In this document: in pieces, positions 25,659 through 34,262 of the stretch
How the letters are laid out: the number at the start of each line of letters is the position of its first letter
How positions within the stretch are numbered: position 1 is the first letter of the stretch
NCBI GenBank assembly: GCA_947167105.1
Contig: CAMVGU010000018.1
Span: 1 to 64,000 of the forward strand
Source: an uncultured Selenomonas sp.
GTDB lineage: Bacteria > Bacillota > Negativicutes > Selenomonadales > Selenomonadaceae
DNA length: 64,000 nucleotides
Direction: 5' to 3'
Made by a program: the position numbers and the translations under genes
The notes under the pieces: model-generated
The model's input: only the letters and a program-made list of their open reading frames with translations
Told to the model about the DNA's origin: nothing
Databases searched by the model: none

Positions 25659-26894
25659 ATGCATATTAATCAGCAGCAACTGGACTTAGTAAATCAGCGC
25701 ATCCAGGCCATGTGCGCCGCCCGGAGCTTCTACGGACGGCGCTTTATCGAGCAGGGCATCGCAGGGGTGGAGTCCGAGGCGGATTTCCTCGCCCTGCCCT
25801 TTTCCGAGAAGAAGGATTTGCGGGAGGCCTACCCTTTGGGCATCATGTCCGTGCCGGAGGATCAGATTGTGCGCATGCACTCCTCCTCCGGCACCACCGG
25901 CAAGCCTGTGGTGATTCCCTACACCGCCAGGGACGTGGAGGACTGGGCCATCCAGTTCGCCCGCTGCTACGAGATGGCAGGGGTGACGAAGAAGGACAGG
26001 GTGCAGATTATGACGGGCTACGGCCTGTGGACGGCGGGGGTGGGCTTCCAGGCCGGCTGCGAGCGCCTGGGGGCCATGGCCATCCCCATGGGGCCGGGCA
26101 ATACGGAAAAGCAGCTCCGCATGATGATTGATATGGAGAGCACCGTCCTTTGCGCCACTTCCTCCTACGCCCTGCTCCTGGCGGAGGAAATCGGCAAGCG
26201 GGGCATCCGCGACCAGCTGAAAATAAAAAAGTGCATCTTAGGCTCTGAGCGCATGAGCGATATGATGCGCCAGACCATCGAGGAAAAGCTGGCCGTGGAA
26301 ATCTACGACATCTACGGCATGACCGAAATCTACGGCCCCGGCATCGGCATCAACTGCTCCCATGAGACGGGCATCCACTACTGGGATGATTTCCTCTACA
26401 TCGAAATCATCAACCCGGATACGGGGGAAGTCCTGCCGGACGGGGAGTGGGGGGAACTGGTCATCACCACTCTCAGGAAGGAGGGCGCTCCCCTCATCCG
26501 CTTCCGCACCCATGACCTTTCCCGCATCATCCCGGAGAAATGCTCCTGCGGCGCCAGCTGGCCCCGCATTGACAGCATCAGGGGCCGCTCCGACGATATG
26601 GTGAAAATCAAGGGCGTCAACTTCTTCCCGGCCCAGATTGAGGAAATCCTGCAGACCTTCCCGGAGGTCTCCAGTGAGTACCAGATCAAGATCTCCCATC
26701 TGGACGGCAAGGACACCATGCGCCTCTATGTGGAAACCAACGGCAGCGTTGACTTCCTCGACCTGGCCAGCCGTATCGCCGCCAGGGTCAAGAGCAGAAT
26801 AGGCTTCACCCCCCTGGTCAAGGTGGTGGAGATCGGCGTCCTGCCCCGCTCGGAGAAGAAGACAGCCAGAGTGGTGGATATGAGGTATCAATAA
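25659..26894 (+). CDS. paaK: phenylacetate-CoA ligase family protein
   Basis: A 411-residue acyl-adenylating enzyme that joins CoA to phenylacetate or a related aryl acid using ATP. It has the AMP-binding P-loop HSSSGTTGKPVV near residue 78, the YDIYGMTEIYGP motif near 215, RFRTHDLS, and the C-terminal GRSDDMVKIKGVNFFP and PRSEKKTARV segments. Slightly short against the usual 430-440 residues but complete. AGAAGGAG lies 8 nt upstream. With iorAB in the same window it fits the arylpyruvate fermentation route, in which it could run toward ATP formation. Confidence 0.93.
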   Translation: MHINQQQLDLVNQRIQAMCAARSFYGRRFIEQGIAGVESEADFLALPFSEKKDLREAYPLGIMSVPEDQIVRMHSSSGTTGKPVVIPYTARDVEDWAIQFARCYEMAGVTKKDRVQIMTGYGLWTAGVGFQAGCERLGAMAIPMGPGNTEKQLRMMIDMESTVLCATSSYALLLAEEIGKRGIRDQLKIKKCILGSERMSDMMRQTIEEKLAVEIYDIYGMTEIYGPGIGINCSHETGIHYWDDFLYIEIINPDTGEVLPDGEWGELVITTLRKEGAPLIRFRTHDLSRIIPEKCSCGASWPRIDSIRGRSDDMVKIKGVNFFPAQIEEILQTFPEVSSEYQIKISHLDGKDTMRLYVETNGSVDFLDLASRIAARVKSRIGFTPLVKVVEIGVLPRSEKKTARVVDMRYQ

Positions 26895-26911
26895 AATACT
26901 CCATGGCAAAC

Positions 26912-26943
26912 AGCCTGCGGACGAACCAGTCTGCAGGCTTTTA
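26912..26943. terminator. terminator after paaK, possibly bidirectional
   Basis: AGCCTGC.GAC pairs with GTC.GCAGGCT, followed by TTTT on the plus strand. The convergent gene ends 5 bases further on. Confidence 0.75.
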
Positions 26944-26947
26944 CTTT

Positions 26948-27646
26948 TTACTCATTCGTTTCTTTCAGGCGCTGCTCCAGTTCCTCCCGCAGTTCTTGCA
27001 GAGGCTGCAGGTATTCCGCAAAGATCAGGTCAGTGACATTGCGGGCGCGTTCCTCGTCATAGACATGGATGGCTATGTTGCGGTTTTTAAGCATATCCAG
27101 CCATACGGCTTCCTGTTTCAGCCAGCCAAGGCCATAGGCGGCTTTGAGGATTTCCCTGGGGGAGCCTGTGGCGGCTTCGGTCATGCCGTGGAGGGAGAGC
27201 ACGTCCTTCAGGGCTTTCCAAGAGAGCTCAAAGGTCAGGTTGAATTGGCCGATGATGCCCATGCGATATATCTCATTGTCGGAGGCTTCTTTTGGGTCAG
27301 CTTGCTCTAAAACCTTCAGGGAACTGGCAAAGGCGTTGTACTTTTTCATTTCTTCCACTCCGGACTTGTACAGATCTATGCCGTCACGTGCGATTTCTGT
27401 TTGCAGTTCAAGGGAAATGCCATTATCAAGATTTACCACGTCAAAGGACAGCAGGGTGCTGGTTTCTTCATCTACGGCCAGGGAGAAACCTGTCACATCA
27501 CCGCCGGATACCGCGAGATCCACATCACTGCGCTCATGATTGGTTTTCCGTGCCCGGGAGCCGAAGAGCAGGAGCTTTTTCAGGTTGAATCTCTTTGCCA
27601 GGCGAACAAGCTCCAGGCAAAGACCGGGGGGCAGGTTATACCGCAT
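26948..27646 (-). CDS. fused MNT nucleotidyltransferase and HEPN/substrate-binding protein
   Basis: A 232-residue fusion. The N-terminal part (about 1-95) is a minimal nucleotidyltransferase with GSRAR near residue 30 and the metal-binding SDVDLAV. The C-terminal part (about 98-225) matches the HI0074-type nucleotidyltransferase-substrate-binding family, a HEPN fold, with LTFELSWKALKD and the R-N-x4-H motif in RNIAIHVYDE. In most genomes these are two adjacent genes acting as a toxin-antitoxin pair in which the MNT modifies the HEPN toxin. Here both are in one chain. RBS AAAGGTGG lies 8 nt before the start. Confidence 0.85.
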   Translation of the reverse strand: MRYNLPPGLCLELVRLAKRFNLKKLLLFGSRARKTNHERSDVDLAVSGGDVTGFSLAVDEETSTLLSFDVVNLDNGISLELQTEIARDGIDLYKSGVEEMKKYNAFASSLKVLEQADPKEASDNEIYRMGIIGQFNLTFELSWKALKDVLSLHGMTEAATGSPREILKAAYGLGWLKQEAVWLDMLKNRNIAIHVYDEERARNVTDLIFAEYLQPLQELREELEQRLKETNE

Positions 27647-27721
27647 GATTCAGACCACCTTTATACTCGAGATACTGCCCCAAAGATACCAGTCTTATGT
27701 TTTTTTGTCAACCTTCCCCCC

Positions 27722-27842
27722 ACCACCGCTTCGCGGTCCCCCGCCCCCAATGGGGGCGGACTTGCGCTGTGCATAAGGCAATGGTAATCCGGCGCCCATG
27801 GATGGGCGCTGCCGCCCTTGTTCTCCAGGGAAGGGAACAAGG
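27722..27842. repeat. intergenic palindromic repeats, including inverted copy 4
   Basis: Two small hairpins, ACCGC-TTC-GCGGT (with its GGT..ACC arm) and CGCCCCC-AAT-GGGGGCG, are followed at 27778-27842 by a 63-bp element that is the reverse complement, with scattered changes, of 32865-32927 and shares the GGCGCCCAT/ATGGGCGC palindrome with copies at 22.9 and 24.4 kb. The gap 27647-27973 has no gene. Confidence 0.7.
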
Positions 27843-27854
27843 GCCTTATAAGAG

Positions 27855-27900
27855 CGTGAATCTAACAGCCTTCCCTTTGAGTGGAAGGCTTTTTAGATTC
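27855..27900 (+). terminator. hairpin with T-tail in the 27.9 kb gap
   Basis: AGCCTTCC-CTTTGAGT-GGAAGGCT followed by TTTT, with outer GAATCT / AGATTC arms. It resembles the terminator-type repeat at 9.3 kb. It lies upstream of the HAD gene, so it probably insulates it. Confidence 0.6.
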
Positions 27901-27973
27901 TGCTTGCAATTTTTCCCATGTGTGAGAAAATAGTACTGATTGCATATTTCCTGATACAGAGGGGGCTTTTACC

Positions 27974-28780
27974 ATGGTCAAGCTTTTTGTGACGGATTTG
28001 GACGGGACGTTGCTGCCTACGGGGACGCAGGTTTCCGCGAAGAATATAGAGGCTGCCCAGGCGGCGGTGCGGGCGGGGGTGACGGTGACTATCGCCACGG
28101 GCCGCATGTATAAGGCGGCTCTGCCCGTGGCCCGGCAGTTGGGGGTGGATGTGCCCATCATCACTTACAACGGGGCGCTGATTAAGTCCGTTTCCGGCAA
28201 GGAGCTCTATACGAATTACCTGGAGCCCCGCTTGATTCGTGAGCTGGTGGATTTCTTCCGTGAGCAGGGCTGGTATCTGCAGACCTACAGCCATGATGAG
28301 CTGTACCTGGCGGAGCGTGATGATTATGCCCTGGGCTACGAGCAGGCCCAGCAGGTAACAGGCCATGTGGTGGGCTGGGAGGGGCTGAAGGAGCACACGG
28401 AGGCTGTCTGCAAGCTCCTTGCCATCACCCGCGGCACGGAGGAGACAGAGGCCCGCCAGGCCATCCTGCGGGAGCATTTCGGTGAGGTTTTTTCCGCCAC
28501 CCAGTCCGCCCCCCAGTATATCGAGATTATCAATCCCGAGGTGTCCAAGGCGGCAGGCATCCGCAGGCTGGCGGAAATCCTGCAGGTGGAGCCAGATGAG
28601 GTGATGGCCATCGGTGATGGCCGCAATGACCTGCCCATGCTGGAGTCCGTCGCAAGTTCCGTTGCCATGGGCAATGCGGTGCCGGAGGTAAAGGCGGTTT
28701 GCAAATACCAGACGGGAGTTTGCGAGGAGGACGGCTGGGCCGAGGCTGTCTATAAATATGTGCTGGGGGAGAGGGGCTGA
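27974..28780 (+). CDS. Cof-type HAD-superfamily phosphatase
   Basis: A 268-residue haloacid-dehalogenase hydrolase of the Cof/YidA type that removes phosphate from sugar phosphates or related metabolites. Motif I is DLDGTLL, motif II TIATGR, motif III a Lys (SKAAG), motif IV GDGRNDLPML; a C2-type cap domain occupies about 80-195. GAGGGGG precedes the ATG. It lies 4 bases before rapZ and so heads the rapZ-yvcK-whiA run. Confidence 0.88.
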   Translation: MVKLFVTDLDGTLLPTGTQVSAKNIEAAQAAVRAGVTVTIATGRMYKAALPVARQLGVDVPIITYNGALIKSVSGKELYTNYLEPRLIRELVDFFREQGWYLQTYSHDELYLAERDDYALGYEQAQQVTGHVVGWEGLKEHTEAVCKLLAITRGTEETEARQAILREHFGEVFSATQSAPQYIEIINPEVSKAAGIRRLAEILQVEPDEVMAIGDGRNDLPMLESVASSVAMGNAVPEVKAVCKYQTGVCEEDGWAEAVYKYVLGERG

Positions 28781-28784
28781 GCCT

Positions 28785-29720
28785 ATGCCGGAGAAGAATG
28801 AGAAGCCCCAGGAGGCCGGGCAGGCAGAAAGTGCCAACCGTTTGGTTATCGTGACGGGCATGTCCGGCGGGGGCAAGACCCAGGCCACCCGCTATATGGA
28901 GGATTTGGGCTATTTCGTGGTGGATAATCTGCCCCCTGTCTTTATCCCCAAGTTTGTGGAGCTGGCGAAGCATTCCGGGGGGCATGTGAGCCAGGTGGTG
29001 CTGGTGGTGGATACCCGCAGCCGGGAGTTTTTCGACCAGTTCCTGCATGTGCTGGAGGAGCTGGACAGGGATAAGGCACCCTATGAAATGCTCTTTATGG
29101 ATGCCTCTGATGCGGCCATTATCCGCCGCTACAAGGAGACCCGCCGCCGTCATCCCATGGCCCCTTCCTCCCGCATCAGCGAGGGGGTGGCTAAAGAGAG
29201 GGAGCGGCTGGCCCCTGCCAGGGCGAAGGCCACATATATCATTGATACCAGCGAGCTGAAGAAGGTGGAGCTGCGGGATAAGGTGCAGCGCATCTTCGGC
29301 AGCCTGGACGGCAGCGAGATGAATATCACGGTGCTGTCTTTCGGCTTTAAGTACGGCATGCCCCTGGATGCGGATATGGTGCTGGATGTGCGCTTCCTGC
29401 CCAATCCTTTTTACGTTGAGTCCATGCGCCACAAGAGCGGCGCCGTGCCGGAGGTGGCGGAGTATATCGAAAGCTTCCCCGTGACCCAGGAGTTTTTGGG
29501 GCGGCTGGATGATCTGGTGGATTTTTTGGTGCCCCAGTACCGGAAGGAGGGCAAGAGCCAGTTAGTGCTGGCGGTGGGCTGCACAGGCGGCATGCACCGC
29601 AGTGTCTTTGTGGCCAAGCATCTTTACGACCGCCTGCGGGGGGCGGGCTGCCTTACGCGGCTGGAGCATCGGGATCTGATGAAGAACGATGTGCAGGAGC
29701 ATGTGCGGGAGGAGTGCTGA
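28785..29720 (+). CDS. rapZ: RapZ/YvcJ-family nucleotide-binding protein
   Basis: A 311-residue P-loop protein: Walker A GMSGGGKTQATR near residue 24, and the C-terminal signature VGCTGGMHRSVFVA. Family members bind GTP/ATP; RapZ in enteric bacteria controls glucosamine-6-phosphate synthesis through small RNAs, while in Firmicutes (YvcJ) the role is less clear, and no RNA-binding role is shown here. The start at 28785 is preferred to one nine codons earlier inside the HAD gene because GAGAGGGG lies upstream and the overlap disappears. It is followed by yvcK after 3 bases. Confidence 0.92.
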   Translation: MPEKNEKPQEAGQAESANRLVIVTGMSGGGKTQATRYMEDLGYFVVDNLPPVFIPKFVELAKHSGGHVSQVVLVVDTRSREFFDQFLHVLEELDRDKAPYEMLFMDASDAAIIRRYKETRRRHPMAPSSRISEGVAKERERLAPARAKATYIIDTSELKKVELRDKVQRIFGSLDGSEMNITVLSFGFKYGMPLDADMVLDVRFLPNPFYVESMRHKSGAVPEVAEYIESFPVTQEFLGRLDDLVDFLVPQYRKEGKSQLVLAVGCTGGMHRSVFVAKHLYDRLRGAGCLTRLEHRDLMKNDVQEHVREEC

Positions 29721-29723
29721 GGT

Positions 29724-31016
29724 ATGCATTTACTGAAATGGCTTTATCCTGGCATGAAGTTCAAGCGTTGGCTGGCCCTGTTCGCCCTGGGCGTGATGAT
29801 GGTGAGCCTGGGCCTGGCCCTGGTCTTTAACTACAAGTACCTGGATGCCATCGAGGAGGCCATTTTCCGGGCGGTCTATCTCTGGCGGGGCAGCTATAAT
29901 TATACCTTTACGACCCTGGTGGGGCTCCTGGTGGTGGTCCTGGGGGTGCTGCTGATGCTGGTGGCCATCCGCTATGTGATCCGCTCCATCATCATGGTGC
30001 TGATGCCAGACAGCAGCGAGCGCCTGGTGGACATCATCTACGACAAGCGCCGCCTGGGCAAGGGGCCGAATGTGGTGGTCATCGGTGGCGGCCACGGCCT
30101 GTCCGTGCTGCTGCGGGGCCTGAAGGAAGTCACCAGCAACGCCACGGCCATTGTCACCGTGGCGGATGACGGGGGCTCCTCGGGCCGCCTGCGGGAGGAT
30201 TTGGGGATAGTGCCACCGGGGGATCTCAGAAACTGCCTGGTGGCCCTGGCCGATACGGAGCCACTTATGGAGAAGCTTTTTCAGCACAGGTTCCGGGGCA
30301 GCGGCGAGCTGGCGGGACATTCCTTCGGCAATCTCTTTATTGCGGCCATGAACGAGGTCACGGGGGATATCGAGCAGGCCCTGAAGGAATCCTCCAAGGT
30401 TCTGGCGGTGAAGGGCCGGGTGCTGCCCGCCTCCAAGGAAATCGTGCGCCTGGATGCCATCATGGAGGACGGCACGGTGGTGGAGGGGGAGTCCCACATA
30501 CCGGAGGCCCATAAGCGCATCAAGCGGGTGAAGCTCTCCCCCACTCATGTGCAGCCGGTGGTCTCCGCCCTGGAAGCCATACGGCAGGCGGATGCCATCA
30601 TCCTGGGGCCAGGCTCTCTCTATACCAGCATTATGCCCAATCTCCTGGTGGAGGGCGTGGCGGAGGCAGTGCGCAACAGCCATGCCATCAAGGTTTATAT
30701 CTGCAATGTCATGACCCAGCCGGGAGAGACGGACGGCTTCACTGCCTCCATGCACGCGAAAGCCATCATAAATCACGCGGGAAGGGGCATCATTGACTAT
30801 ATGATCGTCAACGACACGCCCATTTCGGAGGAAATGCGGGCCTACTATGCCAAGGAAGGGGCGGAGCCCGTGGCTGTGGACGGGGAGGCCATCAACGCCT
30901 TGGGGATAGGCTTCGTGAAAGCGGGCATCATCAATGAATCTGATGTTATCCGCCATGACCCGGCCAGGCTCAGCAACGCGGTCATGCGCCTGATCTACCA
31001 GATGACAGGCAGGTGA
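29724..31016 (+). CDS. yvcK: YvcK/CofD-like gluconeogenesis factor with membrane anchor
   Basis: A 430-residue protein. From about residue 112 on it is the YvcK domain, which binds UDP-sugars and is needed for peptidoglycan precursor balance on gluconeogenic carbon: VVVIGGGHGLSVLLRGLK, VADDGGSSGRLRED and GHSFGNLF. Two features are unusual. The common GGGTGLS reads GGGHGLS. The first 90 residues hold two predicted membrane helices (about 16-35 and 63-86), so the protein is likely membrane-bound. GGGAGGAG lies upstream; the gene is tightly linked to rapZ and whiA. Confidence 0.9.
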   Translation: MHLLKWLYPGMKFKRWLALFALGVMMVSLGLALVFNYKYLDAIEEAIFRAVYLWRGSYNYTFTTLVGLLVVVLGVLLMLVAIRYVIRSIIMVLMPDSSERLVDIIYDKRRLGKGPNVVVIGGGHGLSVLLRGLKEVTSNATAIVTVADDGGSSGRLREDLGIVPPGDLRNCLVALADTEPLMEKLFQHRFRGSGELAGHSFGNLFIAAMNEVTGDIEQALKESSKVLAVKGRVLPASKEIVRLDAIMEDGTVVEGESHIPEAHKRIKRVKLSPTHVQPVVSALEAIRQADAIILGPGSLYTSIMPNLLVEGVAEAVRNSHAIKVYICNVMTQPGETDGFTASMHAKAIINHAGRGIIDYMIVNDTPISEEMRAYYAKEGAEPVAVDGEAINALGIGFVKAGIINESDVIRHDPARLSNAVMRLIYQMTGR

Positions 31017-31020
31017 GCCC

Positions 31021-31968
31021 ATGCCTTCCTTTGCTACGGAGGTCAAGAACGAAATGGCCCGCCTCAGCTACGGCCGCTCCTGCTGCCGCAGGGCGGAGCT
31101 GGCGGCGCTGCTCCGCATGGGGGCGGCCCTGGTAGTGGGCCCCCATCGTGCCTACGGGCTGAACTTCACCACGGAGAATGCGGCAGTGGCCCGCAAGGTG
31201 CTGCAGCTCCTGAAAAGCGAGGGGGAGGGGCTGGCCACGGAAATCACGGTCAGCCGCTCCCGCCGCCTGAAAAAGAATAATTCCTACACGGTGCGGGTGC
31301 TGCCGGAGCCCCAGGTGGCCCGGCTCCTTGAGGGCCTGGGCTTTATCCGCCGGGACTCAGGCTCCCCTGATGCTGAGGAGAGCCTCAATATGGAAAGCGA
31401 CAGCGGCCTGTTGCGCAAGTCCTGCTGCCGGGGGGCATACCTGCGGGGTGCCTTCCAGGGGGGCGGCAGCGTGAACCGTCCCGAGGCGGCCTACCATCTG
31501 GAGCTTTCCACGGGCAATTTCGCCTTTGCCCAGTTGCTCTGCAGCCTGCTGCGGCGCATGGGCCTGCCTGCGGGCCTTACCGACCGCAAGGAGGTCTACG
31601 TCGTCTACCTGAAAGAGGGGGATGCCATCGTGGACTTCCTCGCCCTCTGCGAAGCGGAGCAGGCGGCGGAAGCCCTGGAGGTGGCGCGGAATGTGAAGGA
31701 AGTCCGGGAACAGGTGAACCGCCTGGTGAACTGCGAGACGGCCAATCTGCAGAAGACCGTGGATGCGGCGGGTAGGCAGCTGGAGCTTATCCGGCAGCTA
31801 TCCGCCAGGGGAAGCCTGGCAAGCCTTCCCCCCAAGCTCCGGGCGGCGGCTGAGGCCCGCCTGGCCCGGCCGGAGGCGAGCCTTGGGGAGCTGGCGGAGG
31901 GGCTGGGGATTTCCAAATCCGGGCTGAACCATAGACTGAGGAAACTTAAGGAGATTGCTGAAAGGTGA
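31021..31968 (+). CDS. whiA: DNA-binding protein WhiA
   Basis: A 315-residue WhiA protein: an N-terminal LAGLIDADG-like degenerate homing-endonuclease fold (CCRRAELAALLRMG, CCRGAYLRGAFQGGGSVNRPE) and a C-terminal helix-turn-helix (LARPEASLGELAEGLGISKSGLNHRLRKL). WhiA controls sporulation in actinobacteria and influences cell division and chromosome segregation in Firmicutes. It is the third member of the conserved rapZ-yvcK-whiA order. It starts 4 bases after yvcK and overlaps the next gene by 4 bases. Confidence 0.95.
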   Translation: MPSFATEVKNEMARLSYGRSCCRRAELAALLRMGAALVVGPHRAYGLNFTTENAAVARKVLQLLKSEGEGLATEITVSRSRRLKKNNSYTVRVLPEPQVARLLEGLGFIRRDSGSPDAEESLNMESDSGLLRKSCCRGAYLRGAFQGGGSVNRPEAAYHLELSTGNFAFAQLLCSLLRRMGLPAGLTDRKEVYVVYLKEGDAIVDFLALCEAEQAAEALEVARNVKEVREQVNRLVNCETANLQKTVDAAGRQLELIRQLSARGSLASLPPKLRAAAEARLARPEASLGELAEGLGISKSGLNHRLRKLKEIAER

Positions 31969-32828
31969 ATGAGTTGAAACTGAATATAAGACCGAGGCGG
32001 CAGCCCCCCCTATGGCGCAGGCTGCTGCGCTGGCTGGCAGGGGGCCTTGCCGCCTGTATATGCCTGGTGGCGGCCCTGGCCCTGTGGCTGGCGGCAGCGC
32101 CCCCGGAGGGGATGCCCATCCTGGAGTACCATATGGTGCGGGATGATGCCACGGGGGATGCCTATGACTACTCCGTGCCGGTGGAGGATTTTCGGGAGCA
32201 GCTTGATTACCTGCAGGCCGAAGGCTATCAGCCCATCACCCTGCTGGAATACATGAAGGCCAAAAAGGGCAAGTTTACCTTGCCGGAAAAACCCATTATC
32301 CTGACCTTTGACGACGGCTACGCGGATAATTACACCACCCTCCTGCCCCTGCTGGAGGAACGGGGCTGGAAGGCAGTGGTCTTTATGGTGACCAATGACA
32401 TAGGCCGCCCTGGGTATCTAACCTGGGAGGAGCTGCGGGATATGCAGGGACGGGGCATCGAGATCGGCAGCCATACGGCCAACCATCAGCCCCTGACGGG
32501 GCTTGAGCCCCAGATGCGGGCAGATGAGCTGAAGCTTTCCAAGCTCCTGATGGAGTGGAACGGCATGCAGACTATTTTCAGCTTCTCCTATCCCAACGGG
32601 GCCTACGATGAGGAACTGCCCCGGCTGCTGCAGGAAAATGAGTATCTGGCAGCGGTGACGGGGGATGCGGGACTTAATACATTTAATACTAATCCCTATC
32701 TGATGCAGCGCATCAATATCCCCCATCCCCGTTTTGGGCTGGCTGAGTTCAGGTTGCGTTTGTGGAAGGGAGAGCTTTGTGCCCGGTTGGGGCTGGGGCA
32801 GCATTTGGTGAGTGCTGATAGTCGCTAA
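31965..32828 (+). CDS. membrane-anchored polysaccharide deacetylase
   Basis: A 287-residue NodB-homology protein with an N-terminal membrane anchor (about 23-46), then a carbohydrate esterase family 4 domain: TFDDGYADN near residue 106 supplies the catalytic Asp and first metal ligand, SHTANH near 167 the two His ligands, and SYPNG follows. It should remove N-acetyl groups from a cell-wall or exported glycan outside the inner membrane. The start is a GTG overlapping the whiA stop, with AAGGAG about 11 nt upstream. Confidence 0.88.
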   Translation: MNELKLNIRPRRQPPLWRRLLRWLAGGLAACICLVAALALWLAAAPPEGMPILEYHMVRDDATGDAYDYSVPVEDFREQLDYLQAEGYQPITLLEYMKAKKGKFTLPEKPIILTFDDGYADNYTTLLPLLEERGWKAVVFMVTNDIGRPGYLTWEELRDMQGRGIEIGSHTANHQPLTGLEPQMRADELKLSKLLMEWNGMQTIFSFSYPNGAYDEELPRLLQENEYLAAVTGDAGLNTFNTNPYLMQRINIPHPRFGLAEFRLRLWKGELCARLGLGQHLVSADSR

Positions 32829-32864
32829 CGGGCAATTATTGCGGATATGAGCGAGGCGGGACAC

Positions 32865-32927
32865 GGGTTCCCGTCCTTGGAGAACGAGGGCGGCGGCGCC
32901 CATCCCTGGGCGCGGATATACCATTGC
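32865..32927. repeat. intergenic palindromic repeat, copy 5
   Basis: Carries GTTCCCGTCCTTGGAGAAC and GCGCCCATCCCTGGGCGC, aligned with the copies at 22.9 and 24.4 kb, and is inverted relative to 27778-27842. The preceding TCGCTAACGGGCA also occurs just before the 24195 repeat. Confidence 0.7.
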
Positions 32928-32998
32928 TTTGTTTGGGGGATCTTTTGGGGAAATTGACAGAGATATTACATAAATATGCTGAGGAGCAGGATAGTTCG

Positions 32999-34216
32999 AT
33001 GAAATTGCAAGGCAAGTTGGCAGCGGGGGCTTTGGCCCTGATGGCTGCTTTGGGGCTGCCGTCTGGGGCAGGGGCGAGGCATCACGTGTCCGAAGGGCGG
33101 ACGGTGGTGTCCACGGAGAGGCATGAAGTTGCGGCACATGAAGCCGGCAAGACCCATATAGAGCAGAGGCAGCAGGCCCCTCAGGACAGTACGCCGCCCT
33201 ACAGCAGGGATTTTGGTGTGCCAAAACCATGGGAAGTGGAGCAGAGGGACGAGGGGGGCACCTTGCTCTTTTCGGACAGCCCGGAGTATGTGACGGAGGA
33301 CGGGATACTCTATCAGGACACGGTGGAGGGGGATGCCCGCATCCTCTACTACCATCTGAACAATATGTCCTCCCCCCGCAAGGTGGCGGTGGTGCTGGAA
33401 GATGCGGCGGGCAGCAAGCTTACCGTGGTGCGTATCACTCGTGGGGGCACAGCCGCCCCCAGCACGGACTACCTGAAGGTGGGCAAGGCCACCCAGATGG
33501 CCTATTTCGGCAAGCAGAAGGAAGATACGGTGTTGCTGGTGAACGGCCGCAAGCGCCTGCTGCAGGACAGCATGGACAAGGTGCTGCTGCAGCCGGGGGA
33601 ACTGGTCTACGGGGTCTACGACTTCCACGCTGACCACCCGGTCAGGGTATCCGTCATCATGTACCCTGCTTTCCGCAATCCCTATGCCTTCCTGGAGCAG
33701 GCCAAAGTGCTGCCCAAGGACGAAGTGATGCTGCGGGGCACCTTCAAGGGCATGAACCGCGTCATCTACTCCCGCAAAGCCTATGATGCCTCTAAGGATG
33801 GCATTGTCTATGTGGATCTGGGAGACGATAACCATGATAAATACAAGGAGGGCATAGATGCCACCGACGGCAGCAAGGCCCTCAACTACGGCAACTACGG
33901 CATCCTCTACAAGCTTGCCCTGCCCACCCAGGGCCCTGCTGCCACCCAGTATTACCTTTCACCCCTGGGAGGGGTGTACGCCGGCGCCATGAGCGTGCGC
34001 CGGGATCACAGCATTTCCACGAGACTGCTGGAAACACCGGCGGGCTGCCCCTTCTTCGGCGACGGTTCCCAGTCCCTTTCCACCTCTTGGTCGGACAGGG
34101 TAGAGCTGGCTGACCTGGGCAGCTACGACAACAGCGTGCCCACCTTCTTCGAGTTCTCGCCCCCCGGGGCCTCCAACCTGCCCGTGCAGCTGATTATGAT
34201 GCCGGCAGGCAAGTGA
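32999..34216 (+). CDS. secreted protein of unknown function
   Basis: A 405-residue protein with a signal peptide (MKLQGKLAAGALALMAALGL, cleavage near Ala-Gly-Ala at 25-27), a short Gln/His/Glu-rich linker, then a globular part of about 330 residues rich in beta-type patterns (YYLSPLGGVYAG, PVQLIMMPAGK). I do not recognise the family. It contains no obvious catalytic motif or repeat. The start at 32999 is chosen because it opens the signal peptide and has GAGGAGCAGG upstream. It lies between the deacetylase and the start of the glycan locus, so an envelope role is possible. Confidence 0.7.
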   Translation: MKLQGKLAAGALALMAALGLPSGAGARHHVSEGRTVVSTERHEVAAHEAGKTHIEQRQQAPQDSTPPYSRDFGVPKPWEVEQRDEGGTLLFSDSPEYVTEDGILYQDTVEGDARILYYHLNNMSSPRKVAVVLEDAAGSKLTVVRITRGGTAAPSTDYLKVGKATQMAYFGKQKEDTVLLVNGRKRLLQDSMDKVLLQPGELVYGVYDFHADHPVRVSVIMYPAFRNPYAFLEQAKVLPKDEVMLRGTFKGMNRVIYSRKAYDASKDGIVYVDLGDDNHDKYKEGIDATDGSKALNYGNYGILYKLALPTQGPAATQYYLSPLGGVYAGAMSVRRDHSISTRLLETPAGCPFFGDGSQSLSTSWSDRVELADLGSYDNSVPTFFEFSPPGASNLPVQLIMMPAGK

Positions 34217-34262
34217 TAGCAAAATGAACTGAGATTTTTTGAAAAGATTGTGAGTATTTGAT

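Noticed and set aside
29730..31046. A 438-codon minus-strand frame opposite yvcK
   Set aside because: His/Gln-rich shadow frame without domain motifs, opposite a gene with strong YvcK signatures in a conserved operon.
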